DNA of 22,489 bases from Bacteroidota bacterium (GTDB lineage Bacteria; Bacteroidota; Bacteroidia; Flavobacteriales; Weeksellaceae). The translations under genes were made by a program, and so were the position numbers. The notes under the pieces are model-generated. The model made no database searches and was not told the origin of the DNA. It saw only the letters and a list, made by a program, of their open reading frames with translations. Location: NCBI GenBank assembly GCA_023433225.1, contig JAEZDQ010000021.1, forward strand, positions 1 through 22,489, given 5' to 3'. Shown piece after piece: positions 6,163-13,993 of this stretch. Each line of letters begins with the position of its first letter. Position 1 is the first letter of the stretch.

Positions 6163-9100
6163 TTATTCGGAAATTTCTTCCTCTTTTGTTTGTGGCAGTA
6201 AAACATGAAGTTTTTCCATCGCTTTCTCCACCGATTTCACTTCTTCAAACCTCAGCATTAGTGTACCTGATTCGTCACCCTGAGCTTGTCGAAGGGTTGT
6301 AGGTTTTTCTTTAAAAGTCGCCAACCTCGGGTTTTGGTGCAACGTGGAAATGATATTTTGGAATTTCGAAGACTGAAAATAATCTGATTGGGGTTTGCTG
6401 ATGAAATACGCCAGCATCACACCTTTTTTCAGGACGATTCGTTCAAAACCTAATTCCTTTGCCATCCATTTCAGGCGCATACTTTCCAGCAAATTGGAAA
6501 CTTCTTTGGGATATTCCCCAAATCGGTCTATTAAATTATTTTCAAACTGATTAAGTGCAATGGCATCCTCAATTCCGGCCAATTCGTTGTAAAGCGCCAG
6601 ACGTTCTTCCACATTGTTGACATAATCATCCGGAATTAAAATCTGCAAATCTGTATCAATCTGAATATCTGAAACATAGACTTTATCATCCGGATTTTGT
6701 TCTTCAAATAAATCTTTGAAATCGGTTTCCTTTAATTCTTCAATCGCTTCATTTAGAATTTTCTGATAGGTATCAAATCCGATTTCTGAAATAAATCCGG
6801 ACTGTTCGGCACCCAACATATTTCCGGCTCCGCGAATCTCCAAATCCTTCATCGCTATGTTAAATCCTGAACCCAAATCGGAGAATTGTTCAATGGCCTG
6901 CAAACGTTTTCGGGCTTCATTGGTCAGTGCCGAAACCGGCGGCGAAATCAGATAGCAAAAGGCTTTTCGGTTGCTTCGTCCTACCCGACCGCGCATCTGA
7001 TGCAAATCGGCCAGTCCGAAATTCTGCGCATCGCCAATCAAAATAGTATTCGCATTTGGAACGTCCAATCCATTTTCCACAATTGTAGTGGAAACCAAAA
7101 CATCAAACTTTCCTTCCATAAAATCCAGAATGACTTTTTCGAGTTCATCGCCTTTCATCTGTCCATGTCCGGTCGCAATTTTCGCATCAGGAACCAACCT
7201 TTGGAGCATTCCGGCGATTTCTTTTAAAGTTTCAATTCGATTGTGTATAAAGAAAACCTGTCCGCCACGTTGCAATTCATAAAAAACCGCATCACGGATT
7301 TGTTCTTCATTGAATCCTACTAATTGGGTTTCAATCGGTTGACGGTTCGGTGGCGGTGTTTTGATAATGGATAAATCCCGAGCCGCCATCAGTGAAAACT
7401 GCAAAGTTCTCGGAATAGGCGTCGCCGTCAAAGTCAACGTATCCACATTGGAGCGAAGCGTTTTCAATTTATCCTTTACACCCACCCCGAATTTATGTTC
7501 TTCATCAACGATTAGCAAACCTAAATCTTTGTATTTCACATCTTTATTGACCAATTGATGCGTACCGATGATGATATCAATTTTGCCTTCGGCTAATTTT
7601 TCAAGAATTTCTTTTTTCTGTTTGGCCGATTTAAAACGGTTCAAATAAGCCACTGTTACCGGCATATCTTTCAATCTTTCCGAAAAAGTTTTGAAATGCT
7701 GAAATGCCAGAATAGTTGTGGGAACCAAAATTGCAGTTTGTTTTCCGTCGGCAGCAGCTTTGAACGCAGCCCGAATGGCTACTTCGGTTTTCCCAAAACC
7801 AACGTCCCCGCAGACCAATCGATCCATGGAACGCTCGCTTTCCATATCGGCTTTAACGTCATTGGTCGCTTTTAACTGATCGGGCGTATCTTCATATATA
7901 AACGAAGCTTCGAGTTCATTTTGCAAATAACTATCGGGTGAAAACTGAAACCCTTTTTGGGTACGTCGTTTTGCATATAATTTAATTAAATCAAAAGCAA
8001 TTTCCTTGACTTTCGTTTTGGTTTTGTTTTTTAAATTTCTCCAAGCAGGCGAACCTAATTTATTGATTTTTGGTTCCGCTCCGTCCTTTCCGGTGAATTT
8101 GGCGATTTTATGCAGCGAATGAATGCTCACGTACAAAATATCGTTGTCCCGATACACCAATTTAATCGCTTCCTGTTTGCTTCCCTGCACATCAATTTTT
8201 ACCAATCCGGCAAATTTCCCCACACCGTGATCGATGTGCGTCACAAAATCCCCAATTTGAAGCGAAGTCAGTTCTTTGAGTGTGATTGCTTCCTTTTTGG
8301 CAAAGGAATTCCGAAGGTTAAATTTATGGTAACGTTCAAAAATCTGATGGTCGGTAAAACAAGTGATTTTCAAGTTTTCATCTACAAATCCTTGGTGTAT
8401 TGCACCGATTACGGGGACAAACTTGACTTCTTTTGCGATGTCTTCAAAGATATCGTGAAAACGTTGAACTTGTTTTTCACCCGAACAAAACAGGTAATTC
8501 GTAAAACCTTCGGCTGTTTTGGATTGAAATTCTTCGGCCAACAAATCAAATTGTTTATTGAACGAAGGTTGAGGTTTTTGGTTGATTTGGAATTCGACTG
8601 AATCATCAAAATAAGGCGTAAGAGAAAATTCAATGACCGGAAATTTCTTCAATCCTGATTTGAATTCGATTTCATCCAGAAATAATTCTTTGGGCGAAGC
8701 ATGTTTGATTTCGCCGGAAAGTTTTTGAAAAGATTCGGCTGCCAGATTGAAATTCCGATAAATAGCCGATTGAATGATATTCAAATTTTTGGCTACCACA
8801 ACGGTTTTCTCGGAAATATATTCCAGAAAACTTTCGCGCGAGTCGGATGTGAATTTGTTTTCTAAGTTGGGAACGATCGTAAAACTTTTGACTTTTTCCA
8901 CCGATAATTGGGTTTCTATGTCAAAAGTCCGGATCGTTTCCACCTCATCGCCAAAAAGCGAAATCCGGTAAGGTTTCTCTTCGGAAAAAGAAAAAACATC
9001 GACAATTCCTCCGCGAATGGAGAATTCGCCCGGCTCCGAAACAAAATCCACCCGATGAAATTCGTAGGAAAATAAAACTTCATTCAAGAAATCGATGTCC

Positions 9101-9564
9101 AGAGAATCGCCCGTGGAAATTTTCAGCGTATTCTTGCTCAAAACCTTTCGGGTAACGACTTTTTCAAATAAACCTTCGGAATAAGTTACTACAATTCTCG
9201 GCTTTTTAGCGCCGTTCAGTGAGTTTAACACTTCGGTTCGCAAAACTACATTGGCATTATTGGTTTCCTCGATTTCATAAGGACGCCGATAAGAATCGGG
9301 AAGAAAAAGGACTTCTTCTTTTGAAAAAATCGCTTCGAGTTCGTTTAAAATATAGGCCGCTTCTTCTTTATCATCCAAAATCAACAGAATCGGGCAACCC
9401 GATTGTTGCATAATTTGGCCTGCCAAAAACGAAATCGACGAACCGACTTGTCCATTTACGTGAATCTTTGACAGATTGTTTTTTTGAATTTGGGCAATGG
9501 AATTCTGTACGAAATCGGAAGATTCGTATTTTTTCAGAACATCATGAATGGTTTTTGTTTCCAA
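6163..9564 (-). CDS. mfd: Transcription-repair coupling factor Mfd (TTG start)
   Basis: Removes RNA polymerase stalled at DNA lesions and recruits UvrA for nucleotide excision repair. 1133 residues, full length. Order: UvrB-like N-terminal modules (about 1-420), RNA-polymerase-interacting domain (about 435-500, with DFVTHIDHGVGKFAGL), SF2 translocase with motif I CGDVGFGKTE (about 586-595), DEEH (about 685), TATPIPRTLQ (about 713) and GRVGRS (about 861), and the C-terminal TRCF domain (about 970-1085). Near 1089-1100 a short insert (TTLRQAQGDESG) is the translation of a REP-like repeat. The start is unusual: no ATG or GTG lies in frame between the upstream stop (9604-9606) and residue 52, leaving TTG at 9562-9564 as the only credible start. 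Confidence 0.96.
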   Translation of the reverse strand: METKTIHDVLKKYESSDFVQNSIAQIQKNNLSKIHVNGQVGSSISFLAGQIMQQSGCPILLILDDKEEAAYILNELEAIFSKEEVLFLPDSYRRPYEIEETNNANVVLRTEVLNSLNGAKKPRIVVTYSEGLFEKVVTRKVLSKNTLKISTGDSLDIDFLNEVLFSYEFHRVDFVSEPGEFSIRGGIVDVFSFSEEKPYRISLFGDEVETIRTFDIETQLSVEKVKSFTIVPNLENKFTSDSRESFLEYISEKTVVVAKNLNIIQSAIYRNFNLAAESFQKLSGEIKHASPKELFLDEIEFKSGLKKFPVIEFSLTPYFDDSVEFQINQKPQPSFNKQFDLLAEEFQSKTAEGFTNYLFCSGEKQVQRFHDIFEDIAKEVKFVPVIGAIHQGFVDENLKITCFTDHQIFERYHKFNLRNSFAKKEAITLKELTSLQIGDFVTHIDHGVGKFAGLVKIDVQGSKQEAIKLVYRDNDILYVSIHSLHKIAKFTGKDGAEPKINKLGSPAWRNLKNKTKTKVKEIAFDLIKLYAKRRTQKGFQFSPDSYLQNELEASFIYEDTPDQLKATNDVKADMESERSMDRLVCGDVGFGKTEVAIRAAFKAAADGKQTAILVPTTILAFQHFKTFSERLKDMPVTVAYLNRFKSAKQKKEILEKLAEGKIDIIIGTHQLVNKDVKYKDLGLLIVDEEHKFGVGVKDKLKTLRSNVDTLTLTATPIPRTLQFSLMAARDLSIIKTPPPNRQPIETQLVGFNEEQIRDAVFYELQRGGQVFFIHNRIETLKEIAGMLQRLVPDAKIATGHGQMKGDELEKVILDFMEGKFDVLVSTTIVENGLDVPNANTILIGDAQNFGLADLHQMRGRVGRSNRKAFCYLISPPVSALTNEARKRLQAIEQFSDLGSGFNIAMKDLEIRGAGNMLGAEQSGFISEIGFDTYQKILNEAIEELKETDFKDLFEEQNPDDKVYVSDIQIDTDLQILIPDDYVNNVEERLALYNELAGIEDAIALNQFENNLIDRFGEYPKEVSNLLESMRLKWMAKELGFERIVLKKGVMLAYFISKPQSDYFQSSKFQNIISTLHQNPRLATFKEKPTTLRQAQGDESGTLMLRFEEVKSVEKAMEKLHVLLPQTKEEEISE
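6274..6299 (-). repeat. REP-like repeat translated inside mfd
   Basis: On the minus strand the core reads CCCTTCGACAAGCTCAGGGT, a sequence seen as a dispersed intergenic repeat in many bacterial genomes. Here it lies in frame in mfd and encodes LRQAQGD, interrupting an otherwise conserved join between FKEKP and TLMLRFEEVKSVEKAM. The recognition comes from memory of that repeat, not from a search. Confidence 0.7.
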
Positions 9565-9571
9565 ATTTTGG

Positions 9572-9579
9572 CAAAGATA
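9572..9579 (-). promoter_or_regulatory. -7 element of mfd
   Basis: TATCTTTG on the minus strand, an exact match to TAnnTTTG. It ends 7 bases before the TTG start codon. No TTG or TTTG lies at the expected -33 distance, so this is a half-supported promoter. Confidence 0.45.
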
Positions 9580-9633
9580 GTGGTTTTGACAAAGGGAGGA
9601 AGTTTAGATTTTGTTAAATCCTGGTGTTTACTT

Positions 9634-10148
9634 TTACTTTTTAAACCCGATTTTCTTTCGGTTTTTTTGGTTTTGAGTTTCCTGATTTTCTTTGAGTAAA
9701 AAATGAATGGCTGAAAAATATCCTTTAGGTTTTCATCGTGTCCATTCAAATGTTTCTCGATTTCTATAATCTTTTGCGAGAGTTCCGCATAATTCAGTGC
9801 GAATTGTCTGACCGCTACAAATGCACGCATTATCACAATATTGGTCTGTACAGCCTTTTTTGATTTGAGAACGCCCGAGAGCATCGCTACTCCTTGTTCT
9901 GTGAAGGCAAAGGGAAGATGCCTTCGGCCACCGTGATTACTTGTTATCACAATTTGTGATCTCAAGTTTTCGAATTCTTCTTTTGATAATTCGAACATAA
10001 AATCTTCCGGAAACCTTTCCTGATTCCTTCGGACGGCTTGCTTGAGCGTTCAGGTCTCCGTTTCGTAAAGTTCGGCCAAATCAAAATCGAGCATCACTTT
10101 CTGTCCGCGTAGGGTATAAATTCTGGATTGAATAAGTTGAATTTGCAT
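9634..10148 (-). pseudogene. Broken ORF6N-domain (KilA-N-like) gene
   Basis: Remnant of a DNA-binding protein with an ORF6N domain, a family found in phages and widely in Bacteroidota chromosomes. From the ATG at 10148 it reads MQIQLIQSRIYTLRGQKVML, then DFDLAELYETET, then a TGA at 10050-10052, then continues in the same frame as TLKQAVRRNQERFPEDFMFEL and on to AFTEQGVAMLSGVL, all standard ORF6N sequence. A second lesion, apparently one lost base near 9709-9713, shifts the end; in the other frame the natural C-terminus appears (IHFLLKENQETQNQKNRKK, IGFKK, then stop at 9634-9636). Read without repair, the shifted frame runs on to 9534 and overlaps the mfd start, which is an artefact of the lesion. 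Confidence 0.85.
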
Positions 10149-10152
10149 ACTG

Positions 10153-10176
10153 ATTTGAGTTAGAGACTCAAATTTA
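10153..10176 (-). promoter_or_regulatory. -7 element inside an inverted repeat upstream of the ORF6N remnant
   Basis: An 8-bp inverted repeat (ATTTGAGT at 10153-10160, ACTCAAAT at 10166-10173, 5-base loop) overlaps a full-consensus minus-strand -7 element TAAATTTG (10169-10176), placed just upstream of the remnant's ATG. The arrangement suggests an operator for autoregulation, now without an intact product. Confidence 0.4.
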
Positions 10177-10223
10177 GCAAAAAGCATCATTAATTAATTT
10201 GAAAATAATCAAGGAAAAAATAG

Positions 10224-10618
10224 TGGAGCTGGCGGGAGTCGAACCCGCGTCCAAACAAGCAACCTATGGGCTTTCTACATGTTTATTTTGTTATTGGTTT
10301 TCGATTGTAAACCGAGAACAAAAACTCTATTTACAACTTAGTTCCTTAAATTTCGACAAGACTCCGGAACACCATCTTATCTATCCCCACATTGCTGTGC
10401 CTCTGGATCAAACGCCGTAAGGAAAGGCCTTTGAGAGACATTTAGCTTCCATACCTTGTACAGATGCGCCAAGATCTACTGTGATTCGATCAATTAGGCA
10501 GCTAAAGCGTAATTGTTGTTGCCAGTTAAAAGTCGAAGTGCCTGATTTACGTGGGTACACAACCTTCCACGACATGCTTACACATACATTGACCTTGCTG
10601 TCGAAACCGGTCAGCCCC
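10224..10618 (-). ncRNA. ssrA: Transfer-messenger RNA (tmRNA)
   Basis: Rescues stalled ribosomes with SmpB and tags incomplete proteins for degradation. The 5' end GGGGCTGACCGGTTTCGACA (from 10618) and the 3' end with T-arm GCGGGTTCGACTCCCGC and acceptor strand CAGCTCC pair as a 7-bp tRNA-like acceptor stem with one G-U. The tag reading frame at 10494-10523 encodes GNNNYALAA followed by TAA, with the usual YALAA proteolysis signal. The gene ends at the discriminator A; the next bases read CTA, so the terminal CCA is not encoded and must be added. A T-rich run follows the 3' end. Open frames over this locus on both strands are not genes. Confidence 0.96.
10494..10523 (-). other. tmRNA tag reading frame
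   Basis: Codons GGC AAC AAC AAT TAC GCT TTA GCT GCC TAA on the minus strand, giving the tag GNNNYALAA. The resume codon is taken as GGC from the position of the conserved tag ending. Confidence 0.85.
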
Positions 10619-10654
10619 ATAATTTCAAATAACGAATCCTAAAAATTCAGTTTC

Positions 10655-10719
10655 CAAAGTTACAACAAACTTGCCAAATCGCCTATGCACAACTTTTGAC
10701 AGATTTTTCATTAATTTTG
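10655..10719. promoter_or_regulatory. Divergent -7 elements between ssrA and the ABC ATPase gene
   Basis: Minus strand: TAACTTTG at 10655-10662, about 37 bases before the mature tmRNA 5' end, which fits a precursor later trimmed by RNase P. Plus strand: TAATTTTG at 10712-10719, 17 bases before the ATG of the ABC ATPase gene. Both match TAnnTTTG exactly; neither has a TTG at the ideal -33 spacing. Confidence 0.45.
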
Positions 10720-10736
10720 AGCATAAATTCAGTTGA

Positions 10737-11432
10737 ATGGGAATTATCATTGACAAATTGTCAAAAAATTACGGCAAGCAAAAAGCTCTGGATCAGATTT
10801 CATTTTCGATAAAAAGCGGTGAAGTGGTCGGTTTGCTCGGGCCGAACGGTGCCGGAAAATCAACCCTGATGAAGAGCATTACCGGCGCGATTATCCCCGA
10901 TGAAGGCCAAATTCAGATCAACGAATTTTCTGTTTTTGACAAGCCTATACAAACCAAACAATTAATCGGTTTTCTGCCGGAAAACAATCCATTGTATTAC
11001 GAAATGTACGTTCGCGAATATTTAAAATTCGTGGCAGACATCAGAACCGAAAACAAAGAACGAATCGAAGAAGTCATTCAAAAAGTAGGCCTTACACCTG
11101 AAAGCCATAAAAAAATCGGGCAACTTTCCAAAGGATACAAACAGCGCGTCGGACTCGCACAGGCGATTCTTTCCAATCCTGAAATCCTGATTTTGGACGA
11201 ACCGACAAACGGTTTGGATCCAAATCAAATCTTGGAAATCCGCGAAGTCATCCGCGAAATCGGGAAAAGCAAAACAGTTATTCTATCCACCCACATCATG
11301 CAGGAAGTCGAAGCACTCTGTTCACGCGTGATACTTTTGAACAAAGGAAAAATTGTTTCCGATTCCCCGATTGAAGAGTTCAAAGGCCAATACAAAAACC
11401 TGGAAGAAGCGTTCCACAAGTTAACTGTTTAG
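10737..11432 (+). CDS. ABC transporter ATP-binding protein, GldA-like
   Basis: ATPase subunit of an ABC transporter, 231 residues. Seen: Walker A GPNGAGKST (35-43), Q-loop region FLPENNPLYYEM (79-90), signature LSKGYKQ (130-136), Walker B ILILDE (150-155), D-loop and His186 of the H-loop in STH. The segment PENNPLYYEMYVREYLKF closely resembles the gliding-motility ATPase GldA of flavobacteria, but GldA is usually about 300 residues and this protein ends about 65 residues earlier, so I leave the symbol blank. No permease gene is adjacent; the next gene encodes an outer-membrane protein. The ATG at 10737 follows a -7 element by 17 bases. Confidence 0.85.
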   Translation: MGIIIDKLSKNYGKQKALDQISFSIKSGEVVGLLGPNGAGKSTLMKSITGAIIPDEGQIQINEFSVFDKPIQTKQLIGFLPENNPLYYEMYVREYLKFVADIRTENKERIEEVIQKVGLTPESHKKIGQLSKGYKQRVGLAQAILSNPEILILDEPTNGLDPNQILEIREVIREIGKSKTVILSTHIMQEVEALCSRVILLNKGKIVSDSPIEEFKGQYKNLEEAFHKLTV

Positions 11433-11449
11433 TGTTTAAAAGTTAAGTA

Positions 11450-11481
11450 TTTGGTTTCCATCCGATTTTTTAGTAAAATTG
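11450..11481 (+). promoter_or_regulatory. Promoter of the beta-barrel protein gene
   Basis: TTTG at 11450-11453, then 20 bases, then TAAAATTG at 11474-11481 (one mismatch to TAnnTTTG). The ATG at 11507 follows 25 bases later. It suggests transcription independent of the upstream ATPase. Confidence 0.5.
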
Positions 11482-11506
11482 TATTCCAAACTGAAATTTA
11501 CTTATC

Positions 11507-12325
11507 ATGAAATCAGCCTTTTTCATTCTCGTTTTCCTTTGCATATCTTTTGAACTCTGCGCACAGGAAGACACTGTTTCTCCCACTGAATATACAGTAG
11601 TTGACTCCGCTCAATTTGAAGCTGACCTCTTGTTGAATCCTACCCGGCATTTTATCAAACTCAACCTGCCATCGCTGGCTGTTACAACCTTCTCTTTCCA
11701 ATATGAATTTTTCCCCGTAAACTGGATGTCATTGAATCTGGGTTATAAATTTACGCCTGAAAGGGAAATGGTATTCAAGGACAAGGTCATTGATTTGATT
11801 GTAGATGAAAACGAAACTGAAGAGCTGAACCAACCTTTGGAAAAATTCTTTGAAGAATTCCAATTCAAAGGAAACGCCATCACGCCTGAAGTACGTTTTT
11901 ATTTGGGACAAGGCTTCGGGAAAGGGTTTTATTTAGGGCCGTTTGTGAGGTTTGACAATTATAAATTTACTTCCGTTTATCCTTTTTCGACTTATTTGGA
12001 CGATTACATCATAGATTTTGAAGGAAAATACAAAGCATTCGGCTACGGCCTGAACATCGGTTCCCAATTTCCCATCGGAAGGCATTTTACCATCGACACT
12101 TTTTTAGGTCCGTATTTTTCCAATATCAAAATTGACTTTCATTCTACCTCTGATTACAACCTAACCGATGAAGAGGTTGAACAATTCCGCAACGAATTGA
12201 ACGATTTTGAACTCCCGAACGGCGAAACCGAGATTACTTTGTCCAATTCTTCCGCCAAAGGCAAAATGACATCCGACAATTTTTTTGGGTTGAGGTTTGG
12301 ATTAGGGGTGGGATATAGGTTTTAA
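11507..12325 (+). CDS. Outer-membrane beta-barrel protein
   Basis: 272 residues of unknown specific function, predicted to sit in the outer membrane. The N-terminal signal peptide (about 1-20) ends ELCAQ. The rest alternates polar and aromatic residues in strand-like stretches (for example FSFQYEFFPVNWMSLNLGYKF, shortened: FSFQYEFF and MSLNLGYKF; GFYLGPFVRFDNYKF; YGLNIGSQFPIG) and ends LRFGLGVGYRF, with the terminal Phe that the barrel-assembly machinery recognises. An acidic loop lies at about 95-118 and another at about 215-240. The 3' end overlaps the convergent FAD dehydrogenase gene by 24 bases. Partner and substrate cannot be inferred. Confidence 0.8.
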   Translation: MKSAFFILVFLCISFELCAQEDTVSPTEYTVVDSAQFEADLLLNPTRHFIKLNLPSLAVTTFSFQYEFFPVNWMSLNLGYKFTPEREMVFKDKVIDLIVDENETEELNQPLEKFFEEFQFKGNAITPEVRFYLGQGFGKGFYLGPFVRFDNYKFTSVYPFSTYLDDYIIDFEGKYKAFGYGLNIGSQFPIGRHFTIDTFLGPYFSNIKIDFHSTSDYNLTDEEVEQFRNELNDFELPNGETEITLSNSSAKGKMTSDNFFGLRFGLGVGYRF

Positions 12326-13882
12326 ATAATCTGCAATTTTTCCAGCCACCTTCTCCCCGTCCATCGCCGCAGAAATAATACCTCCCGCATAACCCGCACC
12401 TTCACCGCAAGGATACAGCCCTTTAATTTGCGGGTGCTGCAAATCATCATTATTTCTCGGAATCCGGACCGGTGAAGAAGTCCGGCTCTCAGTTGCCAGT
12501 ACGATCGCTTCTTCGGTATAATAGCCCTTCATCTTTTTGCCAAATGATTCAAACCCTTTTCGCATGGAAGCATAAATTTCAATCGGTAAAATCTGGTTCA
12601 ACTGTGCAGAATTCGTTCCCGGCAAATAAGAAGATTCAGGTAAGGTCTGTGAACGAATTCCTTTCACAAAATCGGTCATACGTTGCGCAGGTGCGACCAA
12701 TTTTCCGCCGCCCAATTCCCAGGCTTTCTTTTCAACCATTTGTTGGAATTTCATTCCCGCTAAATTTCCGGTGAAACCATAACTCGCAAAATCCTTTTGA
12801 TCAACCGTTACCACCATTCCCGAATTGGCAAACTGACCATCACGTTTAGAAGGCGACCAGCCGTTTACGACCAATTCTCCTTCTTCGGTACTCGCCGGGG
12901 CGATGATTCCGCCCGGACACATACAAAAGGAAAATACACCTCTGCCCTTTTCCTGGCTGACAACCGAATAAGAAGCAGCAGGCAGAAATTCGTTTCGGGA
13001 ATCTGTAGGTGCGCAATGGTATTGGATCGAATCAATCAAACTTTGCGGATGCTCAATCCGAACGCCCAATGCAAAAGGTTTGGCTTCGAGTTCGATTTGC
13101 TTTTCTTCCAGCATATAAAAAATGTCGCGCGCCGAATGTCCCGTCGCCAAAATCAAAGCTTCCGATTCCAGATTAAAATCATCATTAATCCGAACGCCTT
13201 TGAACTGATTTCCTTCGATGAGAATGTCTGTCATTTTTGAATTGAACAAAACTTCACCACCACATTCGATAATCGTTTCCCGCATTTTGGCGATAATTCC
13301 AGGCAATTTATTGGTTCCGATGTGCGGATGCGCTTCTTGTAAAATTCTTTCCGTCGCTCCGAAGTGATGAAACCATTGCAAACTTTTGAGAATATTGCCT
13401 CTTTTGGTGGAACGTGTGTACAATTTCCCGTCGGAATATGTCCCTGCACCGCCTTCGCCAAAACAATAATTCGATTCGGGATTCACGATTCCTTCTTTGT
13501 TCATCGCTGCCAAATCACGTCTACGTTCGCGAACGTCTTTTCCGCGTTCGATAATCACAGGTTTTAATCCGGATTCGATCAATCGCAAAGCCGCAAAAAG
13601 TCCGGCCGGACCGGCACCGGCAATTAAAACCGGTTTGGCATCTGAAACATTTTGCAAAGGCGCATCAAAAGCAAAAGCGTCTACAAATGGTTCGCCTGCA
13701 AAAACATTGATTTGCAATTGATAGAAAATGTTTCGGTTGCGGGCATCCAAAGATTGACGTAGAATCTGATAGGCGCTGATTTTTTCAGGTTTGAGATTTA
13801 CCGCATTTGCGATATGTTGTTTTAACAAATTTTCATTTGCAAAATCCTGTGGCGAAATACGGATGGTAACCTGTTTGGGCAT
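12302..13882 (-). CDS. FAD-dependent dehydrogenase, COG2509 type
   Basis: Uncharacterised flavoprotein of 526 residues belonging to the COG2509 type of predicted FAD-dependent dehydrogenases, probably cytoplasmic. An N-terminal domain of about 80 residues (beginning MPKQVTIRISPQDF) precedes the FAD-binding Rossmann motif VLIAGAGPAGLFAA (85-98) and the NADH/FAD ribose-binding Glu in VIIERG. Also seen: NYCFGEGGAGTYSDGKLYTR, LILATGHSARD, and a C-terminal GLYPCGEGAGYAGGIISAAM, which is the second FAD contact. All are intact. The substrate is unknown. The gene stands alone, and its promoter lies inside a 26-bp palindrome. The 3' end overlaps the convergent beta-barrel gene. Confidence 0.9.
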   Translation of the reverse strand: MPKQVTIRISPQDFANENLLKQHIANAVNLKPEKISAYQILRQSLDARNRNIFYQLQINVFAGEPFVDAFAFDAPLQNVSDAKPVLIAGAGPAGLFAALRLIESGLKPVIIERGKDVRERRRDLAAMNKEGIVNPESNYCFGEGGAGTYSDGKLYTRSTKRGNILKSLQWFHHFGATERILQEAHPHIGTNKLPGIIAKMRETIIECGGEVLFNSKMTDILIEGNQFKGVRINDDFNLESEALILATGHSARDIFYMLEEKQIELEAKPFALGVRIEHPQSLIDSIQYHCAPTDSRNEFLPAASYSVVSQEKGRGVFSFCMCPGGIIAPASTEEGELVVNGWSPSKRDGQFANSGMVVTVDQKDFASYGFTGNLAGMKFQQMVEKKAWELGGGKLVAPAQRMTDFVKGIRSQTLPESSYLPGTNSAQLNQILPIEIYASMRKGFESFGKKMKGYYTEEAIVLATESRTSSPVRIPRNNDDLQHPQIKGLYPCGEGAGYAGGIISAAMDGEKVAGKIADYLKPISHP

Positions 13883-13887
13883 ATTTT

Positions 13888-13913
13888 GAAATCTTTACAA
13901 AAATAAAGATTTC
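13888..13913 (-). promoter_or_regulatory. Palindrome overlapping the FAD dehydrogenase promoter
   Basis: Perfect 10-bp arms GAAATCTTTA (13888-13897) and TAAAGATTTC (13904-13913), spacer 6. The minus-strand -7 element TATTTTTG (13898-13905) lies in the spacer and first bases of an arm, 15 bases before the ATG at 13882. This placement fits a repressor or redox-sensor operator, but it could also be a leader hairpin. Confidence 0.5.
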
Positions 13914-13993
13914 GTTTCAGGTTTTAGGTTTAATGTTTCAAGTTTAATTTTTTGAAATTTATTTATAAATTGCCAGGACTTAAATCCTTCATT

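Noticed and set aside
8110..8601. 163-codon plus-strand frame opposite mfd
   Set aside because: Shadow of the Mfd N-terminal half; no start signal and no recognisable domain.
9534..9998. 154-codon minus-strand frame overlapping the mfd start as an intact gene
   Set aside because: It lacks the first third of the ORF6N domain because of an upstream TGA, and its last part is out of the family frame; it is part of the pseudogene at 9634-10148.
10199..10420. Open frame antisense to the tmRNA 3' half (contains VELAGVEPASKQATYG)
   Set aside because: It is the complement of the tmRNA T-arm and acceptor region; a known kind of spurious protein call.
10408..10620. Open frame on the minus strand starting MGLTGFDSKVNV
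   Set aside because: It is the tmRNA 5' domain translated; the RNA structure and tag explain the sequence.
10750..10764. Palindrome TTGACAAATTGTCAA at the start of the ABC ATPase gene
   Set aside because: It resembles the REP arms but lies wholly in codons 5-10 of a normal coding start; a chance match is sufficient.
12302..12325. 24-base overlap of convergent genes as a regulatory feature
   Set aside because: Short tail-to-tail overlaps are common in compact genomes (another of 9 bases occurs at 17196-17204); nothing else marks the site.
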